From an uncultured Saccharospirillaceae bacterium (GTDB taxonomy: Bacteria; Pseudomonadota; Gammaproteobacteria; Pseudomonadales; Oceanobacteraceae): a stretch of 64,000 nt of DNA. Both the position numbers and the translations under genes were made by a program. This document shows, piece after piece, positions 42,017-51,718 of the stretch. Position 1 is the stretch's first letter, and the number at the start of each line of letters is the position of its first letter. The stretch spans positions 62,001 to 126,000 of the forward strand of contig CANMOZ010000004.1 in the NCBI GenBank assembly GCA_947499545.1, in the 5' to 3' direction. The notes under the pieces are model-generated. The model ran no database searches, had not been told where the DNA came from, and worked only from the letters and a program-made list of their open reading frames with translations.

Positions 42017-43092
42017 CAGCGCCTACTGTTCATTAGCCAATCACTGACCCAGGATTTTTTTTGTTTTGAAATGGTATCAGGCTCAAATGAGGGGAGCCCC
42101 TTGGGGGGTGGGAGCTGATCGAGTGCTGGGTGAGTCTGAACATCTATAACGGGCTTCATCCAGTTATTAAGAGCGATGATTCTTTGAGACTCTGGGGTTA
42201 ATAGAAATTGAATGAAGGTTTTCGCAAGGGCGGCTTGTGGAGTGTTGTGACGTATGCCTACGATCTCAACTTGAGCGTAGTGGCCCTCTTTGAATAGAGC
42301 GGCCGCATAATCACTTTTCTTCTCAATAATTTGATGATAAGCCGGTGAGGTGTGATAGCTGAGCGCCATATCGGCTTCTCCTTCAAGCAGCAGTCCATAA
42401 CTTTCAGACCAGCCGGGTGTTACCGTCAACGTTCGTTTCGCAAGCGATTGCCAAGCACCGGCTGTCTCTTGTTCTTGTATGCTATTCATCCAATACAGAA
42501 GCCCACGACCAACAGTGCTCAATCTAGGGTCAGGATACACGACATTGATGTTGGGGTGGTTCAAGAGCTCTTTAAAACTGGTAGGTGGGTTTTTTAGCTT
42601 TGTGCGGTTGTAGATAAATGCAAAATAACCACGATCAAAGGGCACGAAATGGGGGTTTGGCTTCCATAACATATCATTTGCAAGGGGTGGAAGGGACAGA
42701 TTGTGAGGCTGAAAGAAGCCAGTGGCAGTTGCTTCTGAGATTAAAGACTCGTCTAGCCCGAGTACAAGATCAGCCTTAAAGTGTTCGCCCTTTAATTTGA
42801 TCTGATTCAAAAGGGCGACTCCCTCTGTTGCGGTGCTAAATTCAAGCGAGCAATTGCATTGGCGTTCGAATGCTTTCTTAAGCTTTGGGCCTGGCCCCCA
42901 CTCGGTAACAAAAGATTCGTAAGTGGCCACCCTAAGGGTCGGTTTTGTTTGTGCCTCGGTTGATTGGATCATGAAAGACACAAGCAACAAAAGGACGGTA
43001 CTAATAGAGCAAGAACGAGCACGCTCACGAAACGCAAAGTAAGCGTTTTTAGCATTGATTAACCATTGTACGTTTAATGTCGCTGCGTGCAT
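42016..43092 (-). CDS. thiB: Thiamine-binding periplasmic protein ThiB
   Basis: Periplasmic receptor for thiamine, TMP and TPP. The N-terminus is long, with an uncleaved-looking basic stretch before the hydrophobic signal segment (ISTVLLLLVSFMIQSTEAQ); an internal start is possible. The mature region reads LRVATYESFVTEWGPGPKLKKAFERQCNC, ADLVLGLDESLI, FVPFDRGYFAFIYNRTKL, DPRLSTVGRGLLYWM and MALSYHTSPAYH, all matching ThiB/TbpA. First gene of thiBPQ. Only 85 bases separate it from the divergent kinase gene, and no TPP riboswitch (THI box) is seen there. Confidence 0.93.
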   Translation of the reverse strand: MHAATLNVQWLINAKNAYFAFRERARSCSISTVLLLLVSFMIQSTEAQTKPTLRVATYESFVTEWGPGPKLKKAFERQCNCSLEFSTATEGVALLNQIKLKGEHFKADLVLGLDESLISEATATGFFQPHNLSLPPLANDMLWKPNPHFVPFDRGYFAFIYNRTKLKNPPTSFKELLNHPNINVVYPDPRLSTVGRGLLYWMNSIQEQETAGAWQSLAKRTLTVTPGWSESYGLLLEGEADMALSYHTSPAYHQIIEKKSDYAAALFKEGHYAQVEIVGIRHNTPQAALAKTFIQFLLTPESQRIIALNNWMKPVIDVQTHPALDQLPPPKGLPSFEPDTISKQKKSWVSDWLMNSRR

Positions 43093-43177
43093 TTATAAAG
43101 CCTTTGCCCTACCATTGATGACTTTTGATGGCCATGAACTCAATTAATCCTGTTGGCGGGCGTAAAATAGCATAAAG

Positions 43178-44017
43178 ATGGTACCTGATGAACTGCGTAT
43201 TCAGCTGCTAGGGCATATTGATCAAGGTTTATTGCCACTGAGTGGACAAAAGCTGTGCATTATTCCGCTTAATGCTTCCCAGCATACTCATCAAAGCTTC
43301 CGGGTTGAAGACGGTTGCTCTCAGTTTTATGTGAAGTGGCGATCAGTAATGCCTTGGGGAGCCAACCCCCTCATTGAACTCCATTTACAAAAGGAGCTTG
43401 GGGTTCTGTTATCAGAGAAAGCCTTTTGGCAGTCTTGTGTGTTTTCGGACTCGCGGTTACAAATATTCCCTTGGTTTGAGGGACACACGGTTACATCTTT
43501 TTCCCCAAAACATATAGATCATGTCGCGACTCAGTTAGCTGTGTTACATGCTTTGCCAGTCAGTGATTGTCAGCTGCCAAAGCGATCAATCCTTCCCTAT
43601 ATGGCTAAGGGTTTTAATAAGCTTGAAGAGAGCCTACTTAGGGATGATTGGAGAGTGGTGGAACTCCAGCAGCGATGGCAAAGAATCCATACAGCGTTGC
43701 CTTTCGATCAGTTGCCCCAGGTTCTATGCCATTTTGATCCTACACCAGGCAACTGGATGTGGAGTGAAGCCGGAGGGCTGCGCTTGATTGATTGGGAGTA
43801 TGCGGCACTTTCAATACCCTGGATGGACCTTGCATCAGTATTACTCACGCTGGACGATGACACTGATAGAAAAGCGTTTTTAACCAGGTATAAGCTGGCC
43901 TTTTGTGAATCGGATGCAGTTATGGATTGGTTTGATGCTGATCAGGCTAACGATTGGGTTGAACTGGTGGCGATTATGAATGATGTTTGGGAAACCCTGA
44001 GAGCAGAAAGGGCCTAA
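43178..44017 (+). CDS. Thiamine kinase-like phosphotransferase
   Basis: 279 residues with the choline/aminoglycoside kinase fold. The catalytic loop CHFDPTPGNWMW near residue 187 carries the HxD and Asn, and the metal-binding LIDWEYAALSIPWMDLASVL follows. Its location, divergent to thiBPQ, supports a role like ThiK (YcfN), phosphorylating imported thiamine to thiamine monophosphate. Other small-molecule kinases of the same fold are possible. The shared 85-base intergenic region suggests joint regulation of uptake and phosphorylation. Confidence 0.75.
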   Translation: MVPDELRIQLLGHIDQGLLPLSGQKLCIIPLNASQHTHQSFRVEDGCSQFYVKWRSVMPWGANPLIELHLQKELGVLLSEKAFWQSCVFSDSRLQIFPWFEGHTVTSFSPKHIDHVATQLAVLHALPVSDCQLPKRSILPYMAKGFNKLEESLLRDDWRVVELQQRWQRIHTALPFDQLPQVLCHFDPTPGNWMWSEAGGLRLIDWEYAALSIPWMDLASVLLTLDDDTDRKAFLTRYKLAFCESDAVMDWFDADQANDWVELVAIMNDVWETLRAERA

Positions 44018-44048
44018 TAACGACCCCCTCTAACGGAAATATAAAAGT

Positions 44049-44411
44049 TCAAGGCTTTGCTTGTCGAACCTGGTCAATCTCAACTTCTATGCCGGTTACC
44101 GTTTTTTCAGCTTCACCAATTAATATAACCTTCATGTCGGGTGTCACTTGTAGTGTGCCCCAAGCATCCTCGTCAATTTCTAGCACGATTTCACCGGTTG
44201 CATCTGCAAAGCGGTAATGATTCCCTTTAACCTGACTCTTAATGTGCCCAGCAAGGGTTACAGGTTGATCGTCACTGACAATCGAGAGAGAGTCTAGTGA
44301 AGCAACGGTTGTAATGCTCTCATTAGGTCCTTGAAATCCTCCTTGGGCTTGTAAACCAAAGGGGGCTGCGATGAGAAGGCTGGCGGTTAAAACACGAATA
44401 CTTTTTTTCAT
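44049..44411 (-). CDS. YgiW/YdeI-family periplasmic OB-fold stress protein
   Basis: 120 residues with a signal peptide ending in LQAQGGF near residue 23. The mature domain has the bacterial OB-fold (BOF) pattern: VTLAGHIKSQVKGNHYRFADATGEIVLEIDEDAWGTLQVTPDMKVILIGEAEKTVTGIEVEIDQV. Family members such as YgiW and VisP are linked to peroxide, cadmium and acid stress and to ligand sensing in the periplasm. It stands alone between opposite-strand neighbours. Confidence 0.88.
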   Translation of the reverse strand: MKKSIRVLTASLLIAAPFGLQAQGGFQGPNESITTVASLDSLSIVSDDQPVTLAGHIKSQVKGNHYRFADATGEIVLEIDEDAWGTLQVTPDMKVILIGEAEKTVTGIEVEIDQVRQAKP

Positions 44412-44510
44412 AGGTAAATCTTTATACCAATAGATGGGCGAAATAAAATTCTATCATTTATAGTCAGTCTGGAGGAATGCAATTTGTTTAAACTAAAACC
44501 ACCTATTTTC

Positions 44511-44550
44511 TAAAAAAGCTATTTGTTTGAAGAGTCAACCAAATAGCTTT
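44511..44550 (-). terminator. Rho-independent terminator of the phosphopantetheinyl transferase gene
   Basis: AAAGCTATTTG and CAAATAGCTTT form an 11-bp perfect stem around a 14-base loop; on the minus strand it is followed by six T. It begins seven bases after the stop codon of the minus-strand gene at 44557. Confidence 0.85.
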
Positions 44551-44556
44551 GATGAG

Positions 44557-45240
44557 TCAGCTACCCAAGGCAGTAAAAGTAAGGACTTTGTCATGATGAT
44601 ATTGATAATGGATTTTATAGATTGAGCCTTTGGGAAAATGATTTGAGAGCGTTTTCAATAACGCCATTGAAAGAGTTTTGTCTGCTTGATCGATGCATAT
44701 GCAGGTTGCATCTTGAAACCCAAAAAATTGATGAGAGATTGGGTTCAGTAGCTTAAACAGCGATTCTTTCGCCGAGAAAATGAGGCTGATTGTGCTCAGG
44801 TCGTACTTTTCTGATTCAATAAACTGCGATTTCTCACTTTCAGTCAGGATTTTCTTAGACAGCCTTTTTGCTTGTGCGCAGGGCATGATCATTTCTAAGT
44901 CAATACCCAATCCAAGATATTGAGATGAGTGTGCGGTGATGGCAATAGCATCTCCATCATGATGAGTAATAGAACCTGTTGTGTTGGACGGCCAAATAGG
45001 TTTACCAGACGCATCTTGAGAAACGATGACATCAATAGACCCTAGAGCTTGCAGTGCATGTTTAGCCGCTAATCGGCCCGCTAGATATTCACACTGACGC
45101 TTTAAGCTGGTGCCTGTAAGGCTTTCACGTAAAGGTATCTGCTCTTCTTGAACGCAGTGGCGTACAAAATCTTCAGTGATGTCGAATTGAACATCTGAAA
45201 GTTGCAAACCTTCAATGGGTGGATGGATAGAATATGCCAT
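44557..45240 (-). CDS. 4'-phosphopantetheinyl transferase, EntD-like
   Basis: 227 residues from ATG 45240 (AGG lies about eight bases upstream; a GTG at 45249 is less likely). It transfers phosphopantetheine from CoA to carrier proteins of siderophore or other nonribosomal/polyketide synthases. The motifs are GSITHHDGDAIAI (P1-like), LGLGIDLEMI with the metal-binding D and E near residue 122, and FSAKESLFKLLNP (the WxxKEA-type motif). CEYLAGRLAAKHAL before them is also typical of the EntD/Sfp group. A Fur-box-like site 106 bases upstream suggests iron control. No synthetase genes are in the window. Confidence 0.88.
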   Translation of the reverse strand: MAYSIHPPIEGLQLSDVQFDITEDFVRHCVQEEQIPLRESLTGTSLKRQCEYLAGRLAAKHALQALGSIDVIVSQDASGKPIWPSNTTGSITHHDGDAIAITAHSSQYLGLGIDLEMIMPCAQAKRLSKKILTESEKSQFIESEKYDLSTISLIFSAKESLFKLLNPISHQFFGFQDATCICIDQADKTLSMALLKTLSNHFPKGSIYKIHYQYHHDKVLTFTALGS

Positions 45241-45345
45241 GTAAAGCACCTGCAGTATTACAGGGGGGATATTGTATGAGGTGAGCCCGTGCCTTGGTCA
45301 AGTATGTTGTAGGTGCATTTCATTTTAGAGTTTAGTAGCCTGCCT

Positions 45346-45364
45346 GTTAATAACAACCATTATC
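45346..45364. promoter_or_regulatory. Candidate Fur box in the divergent promoter region
   Basis: The 19 bases match the palindromic E. coli Fur consensus (GATAATGATAATCATTATC) at 15 positions, including the whole right arm CATTATC. The site lies between the EntD-like gene (start 45240, minus) and the membrane acyltransferase (start 45382, plus), so it could repress both in iron-rich cells. The consensus is for the E. coli-type regulator, so this is a prediction only. Confidence 0.5.
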
Positions 45365-45381
45365 ATTTGTGGGGCGCTGTC

Positions 45382-46497
45382 ATGAGTAATGCTTCAAAAC
45401 GTTTGTTGACCATCGATGTTGGGCGAGGCTTGGCAGTCTATCTCTTGGTTTTGATTCATGCGCTTTGGATGTATGGGAATGCTACGGCACAAGAGGAATC
45501 AACCATCGGGCTATTGATCCAAGTATTGGGGAAAAATACCGCTGCATTTATGATGCTGATGGGCCTCTCCTTAGCCATTTCACAAACTAAAACGGTCACA
45601 GCATATGTCATGCGAGGTCTTGGTTTAATGCTGGTCGGCTACGGTATGAATGCACTGAAATTTCTGGTGCCCATTCAAGTTTTTGGCAATATGCCTGAAA
45701 ACTTTATCGAAGCTTATGGTTGGTCTTCCCCTTTAAACACCAGTCAATTGATCTATTTGCTGTTGACGGGGGATATACTCCAAATGGCAGGTTTAGCGTT
45801 GGTCATATATGCTTTCACACAAGCCATCAGCACTCATAAATATTGGTTTTTGTTGATCGCTTTTTTGCTGAGTGCGTTGTCAGGAGTGATGCGTGGCTAC
45901 AGAGTCGATATTGCCGGATTTGATTACGTGTTGGATTTGCTTTGGGGAAAGCATTTCAATGTGTTTTTTCCAGTATTCCCTTGGGCAAGTTGTATTTTCG
46001 TAGGTGTTTTTTTTGGACGCTGGTTTCTTGAGTTGGATAGAAACGAATCTCAATTGTACTGGCGTATGTTCCTTATTTCGCCTGTCGCCATAGGGGTTGG
46101 TTGGTGGTTGTGTCAGGTTAACCCAGAATACCACTATCGAGATTTCTTTCATACTGGTCCGGGAGGGATGCTGTTTATGATAGGCGTAAACCTACCCCTT
46201 TTTATCCTTATTTATTCCCTAATTCAACTCAAGCCAGATGCATTTTGGGTTAAAGCACTTCAGTATGCCAGCGTCAGAGTGACCTCTTTTTATGTGATAC
46301 AGTGGGTCTTAGTGTGTTGGGGCATGGGGTATTTCGGATACCATCAATTAAGTATTCAGCAAGTCTTAATGACGGTTCCCCTGCTCATGCTTGCGACCTT
46401 GTTGGTATTAATGGTTTACACAAGAATAAAGGGTTTGATTAAGCCTTATATAACTAACCGAATTCATCGCTTAAGTTCGGCTGGGGATGTCACCTGA
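45382..46497 (+). CDS. Multi-pass membrane acyltransferase-like protein (DUF1624/HGSNAT-like)
   Basis: 371 residues from ATG 45382 (GGGG eight bases upstream; the frame extends to 45313). The start TIDVGRGLAVYLLVLIHALWMYG matches the pattern (D-x-x-RG-x-A-x-x-x-M-x-x-x-H) of the heparan-alpha-glucosaminide N-acetyltransferase-like family, which has about ten membrane segments. Many of its segments are visible, for example TAAFMMLMGLSLAIS and GGMLFMIGVNLPLFILIY. The C-terminal VTSFYVIQWVLVCWGM also fits. The acceptor substrate is unknown. The Fur-box-like site sits 18 bases before the start, so an iron-linked role is possible. Confidence 0.75.
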   Translation: MSNASKRLLTIDVGRGLAVYLLVLIHALWMYGNATAQEESTIGLLIQVLGKNTAAFMMLMGLSLAISQTKTVTAYVMRGLGLMLVGYGMNALKFLVPIQVFGNMPENFIEAYGWSSPLNTSQLIYLLLTGDILQMAGLALVIYAFTQAISTHKYWFLLIAFLLSALSGVMRGYRVDIAGFDYVLDLLWGKHFNVFFPVFPWASCIFVGVFFGRWFLELDRNESQLYWRMFLISPVAIGVGWWLCQVNPEYHYRDFFHTGPGGMLFMIGVNLPLFILIYSLIQLKPDAFWVKALQYASVRVTSFYVIQWVLVCWGMGYFGYHQLSIQQVLMTVPLLMLATLLVLMVYTRIKGLIKPYITNRIHRLSSAGDVT

Positions 46498-46531
46498 TAA
46501 CAGTATGCAAACAATAAAAAGGTAATAGTCA

Positions 46532-47134
46532 ATGCGTTGTGAAAAACCGCCTTCGGTCTCTCTTGGTAGTACCTTCAATGGTTTGGACGGTTCAATGAAC
46601 CTGGTTTCACTAATAGACGTGCAACCTACACAGGTGCTTGACTACTTTAAACGTAATCAAGCGCATCTGGCACCTTCAATGCCTTTGCTTGGGTCAGAGT
46701 TCTATGAGCCAAAATATTGGAATGAACGACGTCAAGTGCACCAACGGGAGCTAGACCAAGGTGTGGCCGTTCGGTGGGTTATTGTAACAAGCAAGGATGC
46801 TAAGCAAAATCAAACAGTCATGGGCCATATCAATCTTACCCAAATTTTCAGGGGCCCTTCTCAGTCTGGGGTTGTAGGCTACGGGTTGGATCGGCAAGCT
46901 GAGGGAAAGGGGCTCATGAGCCAAGCACTGGGGATCGCGATTGATTATGCATTTGAAGATCTGGCGCTGCATAGAATTCAGGCAAACTATCGACCTGAAA
47001 ATGTGCGAAGTGAGGCTGTTTTGCACCGCCTGGGGTTTGTCCGAGAGGGCTTTGCTAAGGACTACCTAAAGCTCAACGGCGTTTGGTGTGATCATGTACT
47101 GACCAGCAAGATATCGTCATTACAGAATTTATAG
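46532..47134 (+). CDS. RimJ/RimL-type GNAT N-acetyltransferase
   Basis: 200 residues of GNAT fold. LVSLIDVQPTQVLDYFKRNQAHLAPSMPL is the usual start of RimJ/RimL and SpeG-like enzymes. GHINLTQIFRG and VVGYGLDRQAEGKGLMSQALG contain the acetyl-CoA-binding Q/RxxGxG/A-type loop near residue 130. ALHRIQANYRPENVRSEAVLHRLGFVREG is highly family-like. A role in ribosomal protein or small-molecule acetylation is inferred. It lies 35 bases after the membrane acyltransferase gene on the same strand and may share its promoter. Confidence 0.85.
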   Translation: MRCEKPPSVSLGSTFNGLDGSMNLVSLIDVQPTQVLDYFKRNQAHLAPSMPLLGSEFYEPKYWNERRQVHQRELDQGVAVRWVIVTSKDAKQNQTVMGHINLTQIFRGPSQSGVVGYGLDRQAEGKGLMSQALGIAIDYAFEDLALHRIQANYRPENVRSEAVLHRLGFVREGFAKDYLKLNGVWCDHVLTSKISSLQNL

Positions 47135-47273
47135 GGATTTAGAACGAAGTCTTCGGTGAATCCTATTAAAAAGACGCTTCTTGTGTACATATGGCTTTGT
47201 TGGATTGAGCCTCATCCCGGTGCTTGATATAGTGGGTGACTTCTGTATCTAATCAACCATTAGTCGTTATCCT

Positions 47274-49304
47274 ATGAACTCTTCTAAACGCGAAATACTG
47301 GTGACCAGTGCACTGCCTTACGCCAATGGCGATATCCATTTGGGTCATATGCTTGAGCACATACAGACCGATATTTGGGTAAGGTTTATGCGCTCAATGG
47401 GGCATCAGTGTTACGCGGTCTGTGGAACGGATGCTCATGGGACGGGCATCATGTTAAACGCTGAAAAAGCAGGTGTGCATCCAGAGCAAGCTGTTGCCGA
47501 ATTACGGGAAGCTCATATTCAAGATTTTGCTGGTTTCGAAGTGGTGTATGATATTTATCACAGTACCCACAGCCCAGAAAACCAAGAGCTATCCAATTTT
47601 ATCTATGGTGAACTCAAGCGACAGGGGCATATAGAAAGCCGTACCATTACACAATTATTTGACCCAGAGAAAGAGCTGTTCCTAGCTGACCGTTACATTA
47701 AAGGTACGTGCCCTCGATGTAAGGTAGAAGATCAATATGGCGATAATTGCGAGTCTTGTGGTGCGACTTACACTCCAGCTGAACTTATAAACCCGCGCTC
47801 AACTATTTCTGGCGCAACGCCGATTGAAAAAGAATCAGAACATTTCTTTTTTAAACTAGGCGATTTTGAGAACTTTCTGAAAACCTGGACAAAAAGTGGA
47901 ACCCTTCAATCAGAAGTTGCCAATAAGTTAGATGAATGGCTACAGGATGGATTGCAGGCATGGGATATTAGCCGAGATGCCCCTTACTTTGGTTTTGAAA
48001 TACCGGACGCGCCCGGTAAATACTTTTACGTGTGGCTAGACGCACCTGTTGGGTACATGGCGGCTTTCAAAGCGCTTTGTGATAAAACAGGTGAAAGCTT
48101 TGATAAGTACTGGAAACCAAACACGAATACCGAGCTGTATCATTTCATAGGCAAAGACATCATTAATTTTCACGCGTTGTTTTGGCCATCCATGCTGCAT
48201 AGTTCAGGCTTCAAAACGCCAAATGGCGTATATGCGCATGGCTACATCACCGTCAATGGACAAAAAATGTCCAAGTCACGTGGGACTTTCATTAAAGCTA
48301 AAACATACCTGGAGCATTTAAACCCTGAGTATCTGCGTTATTACTATGCAGCAAAATTAACCAGTAAAATTGATGATTTAGATTTGAATTTTGAAGATTT
48401 TATCCAACGAGTGAACTCTGACGTGGTTGGAAAAGTCGTCAATATTGCTAGCCGTTGCGCGAATTTCGTGAAAAAAGCCGGTGGACGCTTATCTGAAAGT
48501 ATTGTAGAGCCTGAGCTATTGCAGTCCTTTATTAATGCAGGCGATTCGATCGCAACTCATTACGAGAATAGAGAGTACTCAAAAGCCATCCGTGAAATCA
48601 TGGAGCTAGCCGACCAGGCAAATGAATATATCCAAGAAAAAGCCCCTTGGGTTTTATCTAAGGAAGAAGGAAAAGAGCAGGAAGTTTTAGAGGTGTGTAC
48701 GGTCGCTATAAATCTATTTCGGCAGTTGATGGTTTACTTAGCACCCGTTTTACCTTTGATGTCTGACAAGGTGAAGACCTTTTTGAAAGTGGATACTCTG
48801 GATTGGTCATCGCGCAAACAATTGTTGACTAACCACGAAATAAACAAGTTTAAACCTTTAATGACACGCGTGGATGCTGATCAAGTGTCGGCTTTAATTG
48901 AGACTTCGAAGGAATCTGCTCCAGAGTCACCGAAAAAGACCGAAAAACTTCATCCCGGTGGAGAGGCGATAGCTGAAGAAATTGATTTTAATGATTTTGC
49001 GAAAGTGGATTTACGGATCGCAAAAATCGTTGATGCAAGAGCGGTAGAAGGTGCTGATAAATTACTTCAGCTAACGTTGGATTTAGGAGAAGGGCCTCAA
49101 CGAAATGTTTTTTCGGGTATTAAATCAGCGTACTCACCTGAGCAGTTGATTGGAAAACTTACGGTTGTGGTTGCTAATTTAAAACCCAGGAAAATGAAGT
49201 TTGGTTTGTCTGAAGGAATGGTGCTGGCGGCAGGGCCAGGTGGCAAAGAACTGTGGTTGCTTGAACCACATGATGGCGCTCAACCTGGGTTAAGAGTGAT
49301 GTAA
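47274..49304 (+). CDS. metG: Methionyl-tRNA synthetase (MetG)
   Basis: Class I aminoacyl-tRNA synthetase, 676 residues, full length for the gammaproteobacterial dimeric form. The HIGH motif is HLGHML near residue 22. The zinc-binding insertion [18 protein letters not shown] lies near 146, and the KMSKS motif in [11 protein letters not shown] near 332. The C-terminal tRNA-binding OB domain ([18 protein letters not shown]...[32 protein letters not shown]) is also present. Gap to the upstream GNAT gene is 139 bases. The xni gene starts 23 bases after its stop. Confidence 0.98.
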   Translation: MNSSKREILVTSALPYANGDIHLGHMLEHIQTDIWVRFMRSMGHQCYAVCGTDAHGTGIMLNAEKAGVHPEQAVAELREAHIQDFAGFEVVYDIYHSTHSPENQELSNFIYGELKRQGHIESRTITQLFDPEKELFLADRYIKGTCPRCKVEDQYGDNCESCGATYTPAELINPRSTISGATPIEKESEHFFFKLGDFENFLKTWTKSGTLQSEVANKLDEWLQDGLQAWDISRDAPYFGFEIPDAPGKYFYVWLDAPVGYMAAFKALCDKTGESFDKYWKPNTNTELYHFIGKDIINFHALFWPSMLHSSGFKTPNGVYAHGYITVNGQKMSKSRGTFIKAKTYLEHLNPEYLRYYYAAKLTSKIDDLDLNFEDFIQRVNSDVVGKVVNIASRCANFVKKAGGRLSESIVEPELLQSFINAGDSIATHYENREYSKAIREIMELADQANEYIQEKAPWVLSKEEGKEQEVLEVCTVAINLFRQLMVYLAPVLPLMSDKVKTFLKVDTLDWSSRKQLLTNHEINKFKPLMTRVDADQVSALIETSKESAPESPKKTEKLHPGGEAIAEEIDFNDFAKVDLRIAKIVDARAVEGADKLLQLTLDLGEGPQRNVFSGIKSAYSPEQLIGKLTVVVANLKPRKMKFGLSEGMVLAAGPGGKELWLLEPHDGAQPGLRVM

Positions 49305-49327
49305 CCTGACCAAGTAAGAGTTAATGT

Positions 49328-50173
49328 ATGCCAAGCCCTACGGTTGTCCTATTTGATGCTATGAACCTTATACGTAGGGTGTATGCAGCACAATCACAAC
49401 AAAATACGACAGATCAGAAAGCCTTGGCTAACACCTTGTCTCAGTGTCTGAGTATTTTATCCTCTATCATTAATGATACTAACGCAAGCCATGCGGCACT
49501 GATTTTCGACAGCTCAGTGCCCACATGGCGCCATGATTTGTATCCAGATTATAAAGCGCATCGATCACCAATGCCTGGTCCATTAGAAAAGCAATTGCCA
49601 GCTTTTATGGATGCCTGCAAAAAGGCTGGGATTCCTTTGTACTGGCAACCAGGTTTTGAAGCCGATGACTTGATTGCCTCGGCGGCAAAAGCCGTTGCTC
49701 CCTTTTCAGAGCGGGTTTGGGTCATTTCGACAGATAAAGGGTTGCTTCAAATACTGACGCATAATTGCAAAGTAAGAAGCCACTTCGAGCGTAAAACATG
49801 GGAAACGGAAGATATTCTTGACGAATACGGTGTTAATCAAGATCAATTAATTGATTATTGGACGCTTGTTGGAGACACAACCAATAATGTGCCAGGTTTA
49901 ACGGGGGTTGGTAAAAAAACTGCAGCCCAATTGCTTCAATTATATGGCAACCTAGAAGGTATAGCCGCCAATATAGTGTCCCTACCTGAAAGAATTCATC
50001 AAAACCTAAAAAGTGAAGCAATACAAATGCTCACATCACGATTGTTGGTTGCACTCAAAACTAATATTCCTTTACGTTGTAATTTATCAGATTGGAGAAT
50101 TCATGGTGTGAATCTTCCCACTCGTTACGAAATAGAGTCCATTTTTGGTTCAAATATCATGGAGCAGGTATGA
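49328..50173 (+). CDS. xni: Xni/ExoIX-type flap endonuclease (5'-3' exonuclease domain)
   Basis: 281 residues with the N-terminal half of a PolI-type 5' nuclease. LFDAMNLIRRVYAA starts the nuclease fold. ALIFDSSVPTWRHDLYPDYKAHRSPMP carries the conserved D and K/R. GFEADDLIASAAKA has the acidic metal site (EADD), STDKGLLQI another Asp, and VGDTTNNVPGLTGVGKKTAAQLL is the helix-hairpin-helix with the final acidic residue (GD). There is no polymerase domain, so it is the stand-alone Xni rather than PolA. E. coli Xni is somewhat shorter. It follows metG closely on the same strand. Confidence 0.9.
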   Translation: MPSPTVVLFDAMNLIRRVYAAQSQQNTTDQKALANTLSQCLSILSSIINDTNASHAALIFDSSVPTWRHDLYPDYKAHRSPMPGPLEKQLPAFMDACKKAGIPLYWQPGFEADDLIASAAKAVAPFSERVWVISTDKGLLQILTHNCKVRSHFERKTWETEDILDEYGVNQDQLIDYWTLVGDTTNNVPGLTGVGKKTAAQLLQLYGNLEGIAANIVSLPERIHQNLKSEAIQMLTSRLLVALKTNIPLRCNLSDWRIHGVNLPTRYEIESIFGSNIMEQV

Positions 50174-50218
50174 TTAATAGAAAAGCAATAGAGTACTTCG
50201 CATGTTGCTTGTCCTCTG

Positions 50219-51640
50219 ATGTGTTCGTTGCTAATGGCCGCTGATTATTCCCAGAATTTGCCCCGTATAAAATTAAGTTTAAAACTGTATCTTTCGTTGA
50301 TATGCGTATCTGCATTGGTATCGTCAGGCATATTTTGCCTTATGCAGGTGAGTTTTGATCGTGGGTTTGCACGTTATATTCATCAAAATGAACGGCAGCA
50401 TTTAAAAGAAATATCTGCGTTTCTGAGTAAAAAATATGAGCAGCATGGCGGATGGGGGTGGGTTGATGGTGATTCAGAGTGGCTGAATGAGTTGATAACC
50501 ACAAAAGTTTTCTCCGATACGGAAAAACGCTCGAATCCAAAAAAAAGAAATTACATTGCAGAAGATCATACATTTCAAATCTTTAATAAAGATAAAACCC
50601 CTGTTGTTGGAGGAATTGATCTGCAAAAACCTCCTTTTGTTGAAGATATTATAGTGGGGGGTGAAAGTGTTGGGCAGGTCGGGGTGCACGTTGAAAACAG
50701 CCTCATTAAAAGCATGAATGTAGAGTTCATTAAAGGTCATCAACGCTTTATGTTGTTATCTACCATTGGGCTTGTGATCTGTGCTGCATTTTTAGCAATA
50801 CCTGTTGCTTATGTGATCGTAAAGCCTATTAATGCATTAAGAGATGCAATGGAAGCACTTGCTCAAGGAAAAGAGCCTATATGGTTAGATGAGAGTCGTT
50901 CAGATGAGATAGGACTTATGAACCATGACTTTAACCGTTTGAGAAAAAAAATAGATAGCCAAGAGCAGCTTAGAAAACAGTGGTTGGCGGATATTGCTCA
51001 TGAATTAAGAACGCCTATCAGTGTTTTGAAATCTGAATTAGAAGCGATTGAAGACGGGGTTCGCCCGCTGAATGTAGCAAGCATTAAATCGCTTCAAGAT
51101 GATGTGAATAGAATAACTCGATTGATAAATGATTTGCATCAACTCTCGCTAGAAGACAGTGGAGCATTAGAATACCAATTTCGTCTGGTTGATATTTCTC
51201 AGTTATTGAAAACATTTCTTGCCAATCATAAAAATGTTTTGCATAGGCAAGGGTTTGAGTGGTCCTATCACGTAGATACAGATTCTAGTTTGGTTGCTGG
51301 TGATCCTGACCGGCTTGAACAGTTGTTGCTAAATTTATTTTCCAACAGTTTGAGATATACTGAAGAACCAAAACGTCTTCGCATTACTGTTTTATCTGAA
51401 GGTGATGATACAGTCATCCTATGGGAGGATTCATCACCCGGTGTATCGGATATTGGGTTAACGTCAATCTTTGAACGCTTGTATCGAGAGAATAAAGTAA
51501 GGAATGATGTAAAAGATGCATCGGGACTTGGTCTGTCTATTGTGGAAACCATTATTCAAAAGCATGGTGGAAATGTTTCAGCAACACACTCTTCGTTAGG
51601 CGGCCTTTGCGTAAAAGTTAAATTACCTAGAAGTCACTAA
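50219..51640 (+). CDS. baeS: Envelope-stress sensor histidine kinase, BaeS-like
   Basis: 473 residues. Two transmembrane segments (about 22-44 and 178-202) flank a periplasmic sensor; then comes a HAMP domain, HisKA with the phospho-acceptor in IAHELRTPISVLKSELEAIEDGVRPL and a HATPase region ending in ASGLGLSIVETIIQKHGG. The stretches RITRLINDLHQLSLEDSGALEYQ and PGVSDIGLTSIFERLYR are strikingly like E. coli BaeS. The BaeS role (detecting toxic compounds in the envelope) is inherited from the family. The partner response regulator gene begins 78 bases downstream. Confidence 0.88.
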   Translation: MCSLLMAADYSQNLPRIKLSLKLYLSLICVSALVSSGIFCLMQVSFDRGFARYIHQNERQHLKEISAFLSKKYEQHGGWGWVDGDSEWLNELITTKVFSDTEKRSNPKKRNYIAEDHTFQIFNKDKTPVVGGIDLQKPPFVEDIIVGGESVGQVGVHVENSLIKSMNVEFIKGHQRFMLLSTIGLVICAAFLAIPVAYVIVKPINALRDAMEALAQGKEPIWLDESRSDEIGLMNHDFNRLRKKIDSQEQLRKQWLADIAHELRTPISVLKSELEAIEDGVRPLNVASIKSLQDDVNRITRLINDLHQLSLEDSGALEYQFRLVDISQLLKTFLANHKNVLHRQGFEWSYHVDTDSSLVAGDPDRLEQLLLNLFSNSLRYTEEPKRLRITVLSEGDDTVILWEDSSPGVSDIGLTSIFERLYRENKVRNDVKDASGLGLSIVETIIQKHGGNVSATHSSLGGLCVKVKLPRSH

Positions 51641-51718
51641 TGAACTACACCAATGTAATGGTTGTCATTTAATTCATTACCTTATGGTTTGTAGTCATTA
51701 ATTTCTTGAGATCGCAAT

